A stretch of 64,000 nt of DNA from positions 1,736,001-1,800,000 of the forward strand of contig NZ_CP072014.1 in assembly GCF_017603825.1 (NCBI RefSeq), read 5' to 3'. This stretch comes from Arthrobacter crystallopoietes. GTDB taxonomy: Bacteria; Actinomycetota; Actinomycetes; Actinomycetales; Micrococcaceae. Below the pieces are notes generated by a model. The model was not told the DNA's origin, made no database searches, and was given only the letters and a program-made list of their open reading frames with translations. This document shows, in pieces, positions 32,604 to 40,847 of this stretch (position 1 is its first letter; each line of letters opens with the position of its first letter). The position numbers and the translations under genes were made by a program.

Positions 32604-33089
32604 TCAAGCAGGGTCGCTGACCGGTTCGGACCGCGGATATCCCGCTTCCTGCGGGCGTGCCTCGTGGTGGGCGCGCCCGTGGGAGCGCCGGTCCTCTTTC
32701 ATCTCGGCCTCGAACAAGTGCCGCTTACCCTCGGCGAGCTCATGGCGCGCGTCCTGCTCCACTGACTTGAACGCGGCGTAGTAGTTGTCGTCGTAGTCTT
32801 CGACGATCTGGAACGTCCACCGTCCAGCGATCACATTCCGTCCCACAACGTCCTGCTCGACCCGGTCGGCCAGCTCTCCGTGCCCGGCCTTGCGCAGGAG
32901 CTCCGCGGCTTCGCCCAGGGCGAGGTCGGCCTTGCCGGTCAGGCGGTGGAAGCCATACAGATAGCCGCGGGCGTGTTCAACGACCTCCAACGCCTCGGAC
33001 AGCTTGCCCAGCGCTTCAACCGTTGCGTCATTCGTGCCCTCGGGGCGGCGGTGGGAATGGTCAGGACCTTCATGCGGAATGCTCGTCAT
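32604..33089 (-). CDS. Conserved hypothetical protein, 161 aa
   Basis: Family not recognised. The start was placed at ATG 33087-33089, giving a His/Glu-rich opening (MTSIPHEGPDHSHRRPEG). A central helical domain (VEALGKLSEALEVVEHARGY, then ADLALGEAAELLRKAGH) is followed by RWTFQIVEDYDDNYY and a charged His/Arg/Glu tail. It is soluble with no signal sequence. The ribosome site is weak. Confidence 0.7.
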   Translation of the reverse strand: MTSIPHEGPDHSHRRPEGTNDATVEALGKLSEALEVVEHARGYLYGFHRLTGKADLALGEAAELLRKAGHGELADRVEQDVVGRNVIAGRWTFQIVEDYDDNYYAAFKSVEQDARHELAEGKRHLFEAEMKEDRRSHGRAHHEARPQEAGYPRSEPVSDPA

Positions 33090-33116
33090 GGGGAAATTAT
33101 TACCATTGAATCCGCA

Positions 33117-33166
33117 AAGTGCGACGCCGGCGGCCAACTTGGCACCGACGTCGCACTTGGTTTTTT
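33117..33166. terminator. Bidirectional terminator downstream of the siderophore-binding protein gene
   Basis: Arms AAGTGCGACG (33117-33126) and CGTCGCACTT (33149-33158), with an inner GCCAACTTGGC hairpin. TTTTTT follows on the plus strand and a shorter TTT on the minus strand. It lies just after the stop of the binding-protein gene (minus strand) and upstream of the hypothetical gene. Confidence 0.72.
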
Positions 33167-33182
33167 GGTTGAGTTGTAGGGA

Positions 33183-34190
33183 CTACGGCAGCTGCGGGTC
33201 GACGCCGTAGTGCTCGGCCAGATCGGTGATCACGGCGTGCGCGCCCTGGATGCTGACGGAGGCGACGAAGGTTTCGTCGTCGACGTGGATAACGTCGCCC
33301 TTCAGGCGCTCCCACAGCGGGTTGGACTCGAAGGCCTTCTGCTGCTCGCGCGACGCGTCGCCCTCGGCACCCGACGGCGTCCAGGCGCTGACCATAACCA
33401 GGCCGGCGTCGGCCTTGAGGATCTGTTCTTCGGAGAGCGGGACGAAGATGGACTCGGTGGTGTCCGGCGCACCTTCCGGTCGGGGGATGTTCATGTCGGC
33501 CATGATCTCGCCGATGAACGAATCGGTGGAGTACAGGCGAGCGGTGTCCTCGCCGGCGAAACGCAGCAGGGAGTAGGTGGCTTCGGGATCCTTCGCGAGG
33601 ATTGCTTCGCCCACCTTCTTCGCGCGCTCTTCATAACCGGCCACGAGTTCTTCGGCCTTGTCCTTCTTGCCCAGCGCCTCGCCGAGGAACACCACGTTTT
33701 CCTTCCAGGTGGGCCCGGTGCTGACGGAGAAGATGGTCGGCGCGATCTTGGAAAGCTGGTCGTAGAGCGACTCGTGGCGGACCTGCGCGGAGACGATCAC
33801 GTCCGGCTCCAGCTCAAGGATTTTCTCCAGGTTCGGCTCGGCGAGGGTGCCGACGTTGACCGCGTCTGCAGTGGCTTCGTCCACGTCGCCAAGGTAGTCG
33901 GCGAACGGATCGCCCGGATCCTGCCGGTACTGGACGTAGCCGACCAGATCTGCCTCCAGCAGCAGCGCGGCATCGATGTAGCTCGGGTCCAGCGCGACGA
34001 CGCGCTTCGGCTCGGATTCGATGGTGGTTGAACCCATGGCATGTTCCATGGTCAGCGGGTAGCCGGAGCCGCCCGCGGGAGCGGAGGCGGCGGCGTCTTC
34101 GGTGGCGGCAGGTGCGCCGCAGGCAGCGGTGCCCAGGAGCGAGACGCCGGCCACCAGGGCCAGCAATTTGGTCAGAACGGGTGTTTTCAT
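33183..34190 (-). CDS. Siderophore ABC transporter substrate-binding lipoprotein, 335 aa
   Basis: The extracellular receptor of an iron-siderophore importer. The signal peptide ends in a lipobox-like GTAACG (about residue 24), so it is lipid-anchored. Class III binding-protein features follow: KRVVALDPSYIDAALLL, ELEPDVIVSAQVRHESLYDQLSKIAPTIFS and LLRFAGEDTARLYS. ATG follows AAAGAGA. It is divergent from two permease genes and an ATPase gene, with an IdeR/DtxR box between them, so all four are probably induced by low iron. The siderophore type cannot be read from the sequence. Confidence 0.92.
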   Translation of the reverse strand: MKTPVLTKLLALVAGVSLLGTAACGAPAATEDAAASAPAGGSGYPLTMEHAMGSTTIESEPKRVVALDPSYIDAALLLEADLVGYVQYRQDPGDPFADYLGDVDEATADAVNVGTLAEPNLEKILELEPDVIVSAQVRHESLYDQLSKIAPTIFSVSTGPTWKENVVFLGEALGKKDKAEELVAGYEERAKKVGEAILAKDPEATYSLLRFAGEDTARLYSTDSFIGEIMADMNIPRPEGAPDTTESIFVPLSEEQILKADAGLVMVSAWTPSGAEGDASREQQKAFESNPLWERLKGDVIHVDDETFVASVSIQGAHAVITDLAEHYGVDPQLP

Positions 34191-34230
34191 GCGAGTCTCT
34201 TTCACGGTTGAACGGCCAAAGCCGCGTAAC

Positions 34231-34249
34231 TTAGGTAAGGCTAAGCTTT
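34231..34249. promoter_or_regulatory. IdeR/DtxR iron box
   Basis: TTAGGTAAGGCTAAGCTTT agrees at 15 of 19 positions with the actinobacterial iron box TTAGGTTAGGCTAACCTAA. It is in the 125-bp divergent region between the binding-protein gene and the first permease gene, suited to repress both when iron is plentiful. A smaller palindrome, GACTG-TAG-CAGTC, follows at 34261-34273. Confidence 0.75.
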
Positions 34250-34315
34250 TCCCCGCCGTAGACTGTAGCAGTCGAAAAGACCGACGCTCCAAACCTCCCG
34301 TAATAGAAGGCGCTC

Positions 34316-35395
34316 TTGAAAACTGTGGATGCACCGGCCACGGGCACAGACTCCATTCCGGCTGCCGGGCTGCGCGAAACCGCGCTGCGGCTGCCCATGC
34401 GCAGCGGAAAGGTGCGGCTGCGCTGGTTGGCCGCCGCCGTCGTCGTACTTTTCGCCGCCGTGGTGGCCAGTGTCTGCATCGGCAGCCAGCCCTCGACGCT
34501 GGCGCAGGCGTGGCATGCGGTGGTGACGCCGACGGGCACCAACATGGATGTGACCATTCTGCAGTTGCGCTGGCCCCGGACGTTGACCGGTATTGCGGCC
34601 GGCATCTGCCTCGGTGTGGCCGGGACGCTTTCGCAGGGGCATACCCGCAATGCCGTGGCGGATCCGGGTCTGCTGGGCATCAACCAAGGGGCTGCGCTGG
34701 CGATCGTGGCGGCGACAGCCATCGCCGGGACAATGCTTCCGCTGACCCAGGCCGTGCTGGCGTTCGGCGGCGCGCTGCTGGCCAGCGTGTTCGTGTTCCT
34801 GATCGGCACCGCCGCCCGGCATGGCTCCACGCCGATCACGCTGGTGCTGGCCGGCGCCGCCGTCACAGCCCTGTGCACGGGCCTGGTGACCGGGATCGTG
34901 CTGCTGAACGAGGCGGCCCTTGACACCCTGCGCTTCTGGCAGGTGGGTTCCATCGCCGGGCGCAACGACATCCTGCCGGCCATCTGGCCCTTCCTGCTGG
35001 CGGGCCTGGTACTGGCGGCGATGAACATTCCGGCGCTGAACGCGCTGGCGCTCGGCGAAGACACCGCCCGGTCCCTGGGCATCTCGGTGCTGTGGGCGCG
35101 CTGCGCCGGCATCGCCGCGATCACGCTGCTGGCCGGATCCGCCGTGACCATGGCCGGCCCGATTGCGTTCGCCGGACTGTTGGTTCCGCATATCGCCCGG
35201 GCGATGGTGGGGGCCGACTACCGCTGGCTGCTGCCGGCTTCCGCAGTAGCCGGCGCCGCGCTGCTGCTGCTGGCCGACACCGCCGGACGGGTCATCGCGC
35301 GTCCGGGCGAACTCTCCGTGGGCGTGGTGCTGGCCGTCATCGGCGCCCCATTCTTTGTCTTCCTGGCCCGCCGCCGCAAGCTGGTGACCGTATGA
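34316..35395 (+). CDS. FecCD-family siderophore permease subunit 1, 359 aa
   Basis: Integral membrane half of the importer with about nine to ten helices. FecCD signatures are LRWPRTLTGIAAGICLGVAG, TRNAVADPGLLGINQGAA, FWQVGSIAGRN, LGEDTARSLGI (the coupling helix to the ATPase) and AGPIAFAGLLVPHIARAMVG. The TTG start at 34316 has AGAAGG upstream; GTG 34325 is an alternative. Its stop overlaps the next permease gene (ATGA). Confidence 0.9.
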   Translation: MKTVDAPATGTDSIPAAGLRETALRLPMRSGKVRLRWLAAAVVVLFAAVVASVCIGSQPSTLAQAWHAVVTPTGTNMDVTILQLRWPRTLTGIAAGICLGVAGTLSQGHTRNAVADPGLLGINQGAALAIVAATAIAGTMLPLTQAVLAFGGALLASVFVFLIGTAARHGSTPITLVLAGAAVTALCTGLVTGIVLLNEAALDTLRFWQVGSIAGRNDILPAIWPFLLAGLVLAAMNIPALNALALGEDTARSLGISVLWARCAGIAAITLLAGSAVTMAGPIAFAGLLVPHIARAMVGADYRWLLPASAVAGAALLLLADTAGRVIARPGELSVGVVLAVIGAPFFVFLARRRKLVTV

Positions 35396-36483
35396 GCACC
35401 GTGACCCGCAACGGCGGCAGCCCGGTCCGTTCGCTCCGCGTGCTGCGCGCCGGTCCGGTCTCGATCCGGATCAGCCCGCGCGGGCTCTCCGTGGGCGGTG
35501 TGCTGATCCTGGTGCTGGTGGCGGCCATGGCCATCCACGTAGCCAACGGCGGTACCCCGCTCGCCCTGCTGGACGTGCTGCGCGCGCTGCTCGGCGACAC
35601 ATCCAATTCCAAGGTCCATCTGGCCGTGACCGAGTTCCGCGCACCACGGATGGTTGCCGCCGTCGTCGCCGGCGCCTGCCTCGCCGCTGCCGGAGCCATC
35701 ACGCAGACCGTGGCCAGGAACCCGCTGGCCAGTCCGGACGTCCTGGGAGTTACCGCCGGGGCCTCGCTCGGCGCCGTCACCGTGCTGGTGGTCGCCGGCG
35801 GCGGGAATGCCGGACTCAGCGGGCTGGCCGCCACGATGGGCATGCCGCTGGCTGCCTTCGGCGCGGGCGTGCTCAGCGGCGTCGCGGTCTACCTGCTGGC
35901 CTACCGCGGCGGGATCGACAGCTACCGGCTGGTCCTAGTGGGGCTGGGCATCAACGGTTTTGCCGTCAGCCTGACCACCTGGCTGCTCACCCTCGGCGAC
36001 GTCAGCAGCGCGGCCCAGGCGCTGACCTGGATGACGGGTTCGCTCAACGGCAAGGACTGGGCCTTGGTGCAGCGGATGGGGGCCATCGCCGTGGTGCTGG
36101 TGCTTGCTGCCGTCCTCTGCGGGCGGTGGCTGCTGCTGACCAGCCTTGGCGAGGATACCGCCGTCGGACTTGGTACCCGGGTGGGCGCGGTGCGGCTGAC
36201 GGCCCTGACCATCGCCGTGCTGCTGGCCTCCGTGGGCACCGTGGTCGCCGGGCCGCTGGTGTTCGTGGCGCTTGCCAGCCCGCAGATCGCGCGCATCCTG
36301 ACCGGTTCGGTGGTGCCCCCGGTGGCCGTTTCCGCGTTGGTGGGGGCCGTGTTTGTGCTGCTGGCAGATACCGTCTCCGCCAACGCCCTGAGCGTGGCGC
36401 TGCCCGTGGGCGTTGCCACCGCCGTCGTCGGCGCCCCCTATTTGATTTACCTGATTCTGCGCTACCAACGGAGGCTCACATGA
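35392..36483 (+). CDS. FecCD-family siderophore permease subunit 2, 363 aa
   Basis: Partner of subunit 1, forming the heterodimeric channel. The start is ATG 35392, overlapping the previous stop; the frame is open far upstream but only as antisense to nothing and out of the family alignment. Key segments are FRAPRMVAAVVAGACLAAAG, TVARNPLASPDVLGVTAGAS, TWMTGSLNGKDW, LGEDTAVGLGT and AGPLVFVALASPQIARIL. The stop overlaps the ATPase start (ATGA). Confidence 0.9.
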   Translation: MSTVTRNGGSPVRSLRVLRAGPVSIRISPRGLSVGGVLILVLVAAMAIHVANGGTPLALLDVLRALLGDTSNSKVHLAVTEFRAPRMVAAVVAGACLAAAGAITQTVARNPLASPDVLGVTAGASLGAVTVLVVAGGGNAGLSGLAATMGMPLAAFGAGVLSGVAVYLLAYRGGIDSYRLVLVGLGINGFAVSLTTWLLTLGDVSSAAQALTWMTGSLNGKDWALVQRMGAIAVVLVLAAVLCGRWLLLTSLGEDTAVGLGTRVGAVRLTALTIAVLLASVGTVVAGPLVFVALASPQIARILTGSVVPPVAVSALVGAVFVLLADTVSANALSVALPVGVATAVVGAPYLIYLILRYQRRLT

Positions 36484-37283
36484 GCGCGTCCAGCACCGGC
36501 GGGCGGCTGCGCGCCGACGCCCTGACCCTTGGCTACGACGGCCCTGACATTGTCCGCGAACTATCGCTGACCGTGCCCGATGCCGCCGTTACCGCCGTGA
36601 TCGGCCCCAACGGCTGCGGGAAGTCCACCCTGCTGCGCGGGCTCGGCCGGCTGCTTGCGCCCCGGTCCGGAGCGGTGACGCTCGACGGCAAACCCCTGGC
36701 GAAACTGTCCACCCGCCATGTCGCCACCCAGTTGAGCGTGCTGCCGCAGACGCCGGCCGCGCCGTCCGGACTGACCGTGGCGGACCTGGTTTCGCGCGGG
36801 CGGCACCCGCGGCAGAAGTGGTACCAGCAGTTCTCCGTATCGGACGAGGCGGTGGTGCTCGACGCGCTGGCGGCCACGGACAGCCTGGAGCTGGCGGACA
36901 AGCCGCTGGAGGATCTATCCGGCGGCCAGCGCCAGCGGGCGTGGATCTCGATGACGCTGGCCCAGGAGACCGACATCCTGCTGCTGGACGAACCCACCAC
37001 CTACCTCGATCTGGCGCACCAGGTGGAGGTCCTGGAGCTGGTCCGCCGGCTCAACCGGGACCGCGGCCGCACCGTGGTGATGGTGCTGCACGACATTTCG
37101 CTCGCCGCACGCTACAGCGACCACATGGTGGCCATGAAGGACGGCCGGATTGTCGCGCAGGGGACCCCGGCTGAAGTGGTCACGCCGGAACGGCTGCTCG
37201 AGATCTTCGGGCTGGCCGCCCAGGTGGTGCAGGAGCCGACTGCCGGGCGGCCGCACGTCATCCCGCTGGGGGCGGGCGTCTAG
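36480..37283 (+). CDS. FepC-type siderophore ABC ATPase, 267 aa
   Basis: The ATPase that drives the importer. Walker A IGPNGCGKST at about residues 41-50, Q-loop LPQTPAAPSG, signature LSGGQRQRAWI, Walker B ILLLDEPTTYLD and the switch VLHDISLAARYSDH are all intact. Start ATG 36480 overlaps the permease stop. Length is normal for FepC/FecE. Its stop is only six bases from the convergent ene-reductase stop. Confidence 0.93.
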   Translation: MSASSTGGRLRADALTLGYDGPDIVRELSLTVPDAAVTAVIGPNGCGKSTLLRGLGRLLAPRSGAVTLDGKPLAKLSTRHVATQLSVLPQTPAAPSGLTVADLVSRGRHPRQKWYQQFSVSDEAVVLDALAATDSLELADKPLEDLSGGQRQRAWISMTLAQETDILLLDEPTTYLDLAHQVEVLELVRRLNRDRGRTVVMVLHDISLAARYSDHMVAMKDGRIVAQGTPAEVVTPERLLEIFGLAAQVVQEPTAGRPHVIPLGAGV

Positions 37284-37289
37284 AGCGGC

Positions 37290-38363
37290 CTAGTTCGCCA
37301 GGTACGGGTAATCGGTGTAGCCGGGGGCGCCGTCGGTGTAGAAGGTCTTCGAGTCCGGATCGTTCAGCGGGAGGTTTTCCTGCCAGCGCCGGACAAGATC
37401 CGGATTCGCGATGGCCGGGCGGCCCACCACAACGCCGTCGGCCAGTCCGTCGTCGAGGATGGCGAGTGCTTCTTCGCGGGTGGTAATGACGCCGAAGCCG
37501 TTGTTGAGCAACACCGGACCGCCGAAGCGCGCGCGCAGTTCCTGGACCAGTGCACCGCCCGGCTCTTTGTGCAGGATGCTGAGGTAGGCCAGGCCCAGCG
37601 GTGCAAGGCCGTCCATCAGCGCGGCATAGGTTGCCCGGGTCTCTTCGGTATCCAGCTCCAGGGCGCCCTGGACATTGTGTTCGGGGGAGATACGGATCCC
37701 AACCCGGTCCGCGCCGATCTCGGCGGCAACGGCTGCGGCAACCTCGATGACGAACCGTGCGCGGTTCTCCGGCGATCCGCCGTACTGGTCGGTGCGCTGG
37801 TTTGAGCTCGGGGCGAGGAACTCGTGCAGCAGGTAGCCGTTGGCAGAGTGCAGTTCCACCCCGTCCAGATCCGCTTCCACGGCGTTCCGCGACGCCAGCA
37901 CGAACTCGTCGATGATGCCCGGCAGCTCATCGGTGTCCAGGGCTCGGGGCACGGGGAACGGCTTTTTGCCGTCATAGGTGTGGGTCTCGCCGTCGATGGC
38001 AATGGCGCTGGGCGCAACAACTTCGTGGCCGCCGGTGGTTGCCTCGTGCGTGACGCGGCCGGCGTGCATGACCTGGGCGACGATCCGTCCGCCGTCGTTA
38101 TGGACCGCGTCCGCGACAGCCCGCCAGCCGTCGATCTGTTCCGGCGTGACCAGACCCGGCTGGCGCTGGAAGCCCTGTCCGGCGTAGCTGGGGTAGGTGC
38201 CTTCGGTGACGATCAGGCCCAGCGAAGCGCGCTGCCGGTAGTGCTCGACAACCAGCGGTCCCGGAACGCCGTCCACGCCGGAGCGCATCCGGGTCAGCGG
38301 CGCCATAATGAGGCGGTTGGAGAGGTCAAGGGCGCCGACGGACAGCGGGGTAAACAGGCTCAC
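37290..38363 (-). CDS. Old yellow enzyme-family FMN ene-reductase, 357 aa
   Basis: A flavoprotein of the NemA/OYE group that reduces activated C=C bonds or nitro compounds with NAD(P)H. The start is GTG 38361-38363 with AAGGA upstream. Barrel signatures: LFTPLSVGALDLSNRLIMAPLTR, GGRIVAQVMHAGRV, the His/Asn substrate pair in LHSANGYLLHEFL, and SSNQRTDQYGGSPENRARF. HNDGG here is the family position HxxGG and only by chance resembles the DGG element. It is followed downstream by the convergent siderophore operon. Confidence 0.92.
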   Translation of the reverse strand: MSLFTPLSVGALDLSNRLIMAPLTRMRSGVDGVPGPLVVEHYRQRASLGLIVTEGTYPSYAGQGFQRQPGLVTPEQIDGWRAVADAVHNDGGRIVAQVMHAGRVTHEATTGGHEVVAPSAIAIDGETHTYDGKKPFPVPRALDTDELPGIIDEFVLASRNAVEADLDGVELHSANGYLLHEFLAPSSNQRTDQYGGSPENRARFVIEVAAAVAAEIGADRVGIRISPEHNVQGALELDTEETRATYAALMDGLAPLGLAYLSILHKEPGGALVQELRARFGGPVLLNNGFGVITTREEALAILDDGLADGVVVGRPAIANPDLVRRWQENLPLNDPDSKTFYTDGAPGYTDYPYLAN

Positions 38364-38437
38364 AAAAGTCCTTCTTCTCAGTATTACTTCCGCAGGAGGC
38401 AACCAAACGGGCCGAAAAGTTATTCCGCCCCGGCCGC

Positions 38438-39205
38438 CTAATCCTCGTAGAAGGTCTTCGCCGGCCCTTGCTCCAGCGAGTTTACGATTCCCGCCGCGAC
38501 CTCGCGCAGCTTGATGTTCCGCGTGCTGGACGCGGTCTTCAGGATCTCGACGGCGGATTCCTGGCTGCACCGGTTCTGCGCCATAATGATGCCCACGGCG
38601 ACGTCGATGTCTGTCCGGGAGACCAGCGCTGCCTTCAGATTGTCGGCGGTTTCGGCGAGGTGGGCGAGGCGGACCGCCAGCATCAGGCCGAGCGAGGTCT
38701 GCCGCACGAACTGCTCGACCAGCTCAATGGACTTCGCATCGAAGCGTCCGGGCCGGTGGGAGTAGAGGTTCAGGGCGGCCTTGGTGTCTTCCTGAAGGTG
38801 GAACGGTACGGCAAGGATGGACCGCACACCATGCTGGAGTACCGCCGTCGCATATTGCGGCCACCGCTCTTCCGTCTGCAGATCGGAAACGAGGACATTG
38901 ACCTGGTCGCGCGAGGCGGTCATGCAGGGACCGTCGCCGAAGGCGTACTGGATCTCGTCCATGGCCTGCGCGTCTTCACTGCTGCTGGCCACGGTGGCGG
39001 ACCTCTTGTGCCTGAGCAGGGTAATGCCTGTGAGGACCTCGTCGCCCGGGGTGGAGAGGCTGGAGGAAGACAAGCGTGCCAGCCCGTCCAGGAATTCCCC
39101 GACGTCGGTGCTGTTGAGAACCAGCTCCTGGAGATGCTGGCTCAAATGGGTATCCGTTTTAGCGGTGGACTCAGTGCTCAAGAACGTTGGCGCCGTTTCA
39201 CTCAT
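38438..39205 (-). CDS. GAF-ANTAR antiterminator, 255 aa
   Basis: A GAF sensor domain (about residues 30-170; VLTGITLLRHKRSATV, YAFGDGPCMTASRD, SILAVPFHLQ) is followed by an ANTAR RNA-binding helical bundle (about 185-245; ALVSRTDIDVAVGIIMAQNR, CSQESAVEIL, NIKLREVAAGIV). ANTAR proteins bind paired RNA hairpins to prevent transcription termination; actinobacteria carry many GAF-ANTAR genes of unknown targets. The ATG at 39203-39205 was chosen from the domain start; no good ribosome site is visible. Confidence 0.87.
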   Translation of the reverse strand: MSETAPTFLSTESTAKTDTHLSQHLQELVLNSTDVGEFLDGLARLSSSSLSTPGDEVLTGITLLRHKRSATVASSSEDAQAMDEIQYAFGDGPCMTASRDQVNVLVSDLQTEERWPQYATAVLQHGVRSILAVPFHLQEDTKAALNLYSHRPGRFDAKSIELVEQFVRQTSLGLMLAVRLAHLAETADNLKAALVSRTDIDVAVGIIMAQNRCSQESAVEILKTASSTRNIKLREVAAGIVNSLEQGPAKTFYED

Positions 39206-39344
39206 GCACTGCGCGGGCGTCCAGCCCGTCGAAGAGCAATCCAAAAACGGCCCGCTGCTGAACCGTACCGAAAAAGTATAGGCCAACGGCAACACTTCCG
39301 GCAGCATACTGCCCCGTGGCGGGAGTAATGCCGGACACATGCGC

Positions 39345-40688
39345 TTAGCCGACGTCGCTGCCGAGGATGGACCAGGCGAAGGGGCCCAGCTCCAGTCCGT
39401 CACCGCCCACCTGAACGTCGCCGCCGCTGGCCAGAACGGCGCGGCTGCCCGCAGGCGCATCGACACTCACCGGACTGTCGGCGAGGTTGAGCGCAACGGT
39501 AATGCAGCTCCCGTCGGCTGCCGCTTCATACACAAGGTGTTCGTTGGCCAGGGCCAGAACCCGGGTCCGCGCCCGGTGCAGCCAGGGATGCCGGCGCCGG
39601 ACGCCGATCAGCTCCTGGTGCAGCCGGCAAATGTCCGCGCCCAGGCTGCTGAGCTCCGCCGGACTGTCCGGAAAGGGCGGCCGGACGGCGTCGTCCCCGC
39701 CGGCACGGTCCTCCTTCACCCCGCGGAACGCCTGCTCATCGCCGGCATAGATGGAAGGCGTGCCTCCCAGTGTCAGGAAAATAACGACGGCGTGGGGCAG
39801 CAGCATGGTGTTGTCCAGCCGGCTGGCCAGCCGGGTGACGTCATGGTTGCCCACGAAGGTCAGCGGCGCGAAGGACTCGAGGAAGCCGTTGTGCCGCTCC
39901 AGCGCGGCGGACAGTTCGTAGAGGTTGACATCGTTGAGCGAGCTCCAGACGGCCTTCCACAGCTCGTACTGGGTCACCGAGTCAAGCCTTCCTTCCGCCA
40001 CTGCGGCGGCGTAGTCCCCGTGGATGAACTCGCCGACGAAGTACGCGTCCGGATAGTCGGCGCGGACCGCGTCCAGCACCGGTGCCCAGAACGACGGCGG
40101 AACCGCGTACGCCGCATCCAGCCGCCAGCCATCCGCGCCGCGGGCCAGCCAGTACTTCATCACCTCGACGACGAAATCGCGCACCTGCGGTTCCGTGTGG
40201 TTCAGGGCTACCAAGTGGTGGTGCCCCTCGAAGTCCTCGTAGGCCGGTCCGGCGCCCCGGCTCCATGGCCCCTCGGGCCAGGAAAGCTTGAACCAGGACG
40301 ACGACGGCGCTTCCGGCCCCTCCCGGAGGACCTCTTGGAACCGGTCAAAGCCGCGGCCCACATGGTTGAAGACGCCGTCCAGCAGGACCCGCAGCCCGCG
40401 CGAATGGGCCGCGGCAATGAAGTCCTCGAAGTCGGCTTCGTCCCCGAGGCGGGGATCGATGCGAAAGTAGTCGGTGGTGTCGTAGCCGTGGGTTTCGGCA
40501 GCAAAAACCGGTCCGAGCGCAATTCCGGAAGCGCCCAGCTCCACTGCGTAGTCCAGCCACGCCGTCAGCCGCGGCAACCGGTGCTGCACCTCGCTGCCCG
40601 TCGTAGGAGCGTCCCGTTCCGCCCCGACGAACCCCAACGGGTAGACCTGCCACCATATGGCGTTTTCGACCCAAGCCGGCCCGGCCAT
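39345..40688 (-). CDS. GH13 alpha-amylase-family glycosidase, 447 aa
   Basis: Intracellular alpha-glucan or maltooligosaccharide enzyme with the GH13 barrel. Catalytic residues: nucleophile D191 (WRLDAAY), acid/base E220 (YFVGEFIHGD) and stabiliser D283 (FVGNHDVTRL). The first conserved region is LLDGVFNHVG. A C-terminal beta domain (ITVALNLADSPV) follows. The family is too varied to say whether it is an amylase, neopullulanase or trehalose-type enzyme. AAAGAGG precedes the ATG. It stands alone, divergent from the desaturase operon. Confidence 0.9.
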   Translation of the reverse strand: MAGPAWVENAIWWQVYPLGFVGAERDAPTTGSEVQHRLPRLTAWLDYAVELGASGIALGPVFAAETHGYDTTDYFRIDPRLGDEADFEDFIAAAHSRGLRVLLDGVFNHVGRGFDRFQEVLREGPEAPSSSWFKLSWPEGPWSRGAGPAYEDFEGHHHLVALNHTEPQVRDFVVEVMKYWLARGADGWRLDAAYAVPPSFWAPVLDAVRADYPDAYFVGEFIHGDYAAAVAEGRLDSVTQYELWKAVWSSLNDVNLYELSAALERHNGFLESFAPLTFVGNHDVTRLASRLDNTMLLPHAVVIFLTLGGTPSIYAGDEQAFRGVKEDRAGGDDAVRPPFPDSPAELSSLGADICRLHQELIGVRRRHPWLHRARTRVLALANEHLVYEAAADGSCITVALNLADSPVSVDAPAGSRAVLASGGDVQVGGDGLELGPFAWSILGSDVG

Positions 40689-40725
40689 GGATGCCTCTTT
40701 CCGCTGAACGATGCTACTGCCGGTA

Positions 40726-40747
40726 TTGTGTCACCAATTGGACACAA
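40726..40747. promoter_or_regulatory. Palindromic operator candidate, GH13/desaturase divergent region
   Basis: TTGTGTC (40726-40732) and GACACAA (40741-40747) pair perfectly around an 8-nt centre, and a CCAATTGG palindrome (40734-40741) lies within it. It sits between the GH13 gene and the reductase-desaturase operon and could bind a TetR-type lipid regulator; no regulator gene is adjacent. Confidence 0.5.
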
Positions 40748-40814
40748 AGACTCCCGAAAGTTCTTTCCACACGGTAGTTTCAGGAGTACGATCGTAGGTC
40801 CCGCGAGGAGAATT

Positions 40815-40847
40815 ATGGCTCAATCCGTCATAAGGGCGACGGCATGA
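40815..40847 (+). CDS. 10-residue leader peptide overlapping the reductase start
   Basis: ATG GCT CAA TCC GTC ATA AGG GCG ACG GCA TGA encodes MAQSVIRATA. It has a strong GAGGAG ribosome site four bases upstream, whereas the reductase start itself has none. The TGA overlaps the reductase ATG (ATGA), so ribosomes finishing the peptide can restart on the reductase. Too short for a function of its own to be claimed; translational coupling or control is inferred. Confidence 0.55.
   Translation: MAQSVIRATA

Noticed and set aside
34434-35666. ACGACGGCGG cores in the permease genes (also 13467, 51874, 60561, 63304)
   Set aside because: These fall in Ala-Ala-Val-Val-type codons or conserved motifs and are explained by codon use, so they are not counted as copies of the proposed element.
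38060-38100. HNDGG in the ene-reductase as another inserted element
   Set aside because: It is at a conserved family position (HxxGGRI), so it is ancestral coding sequence.
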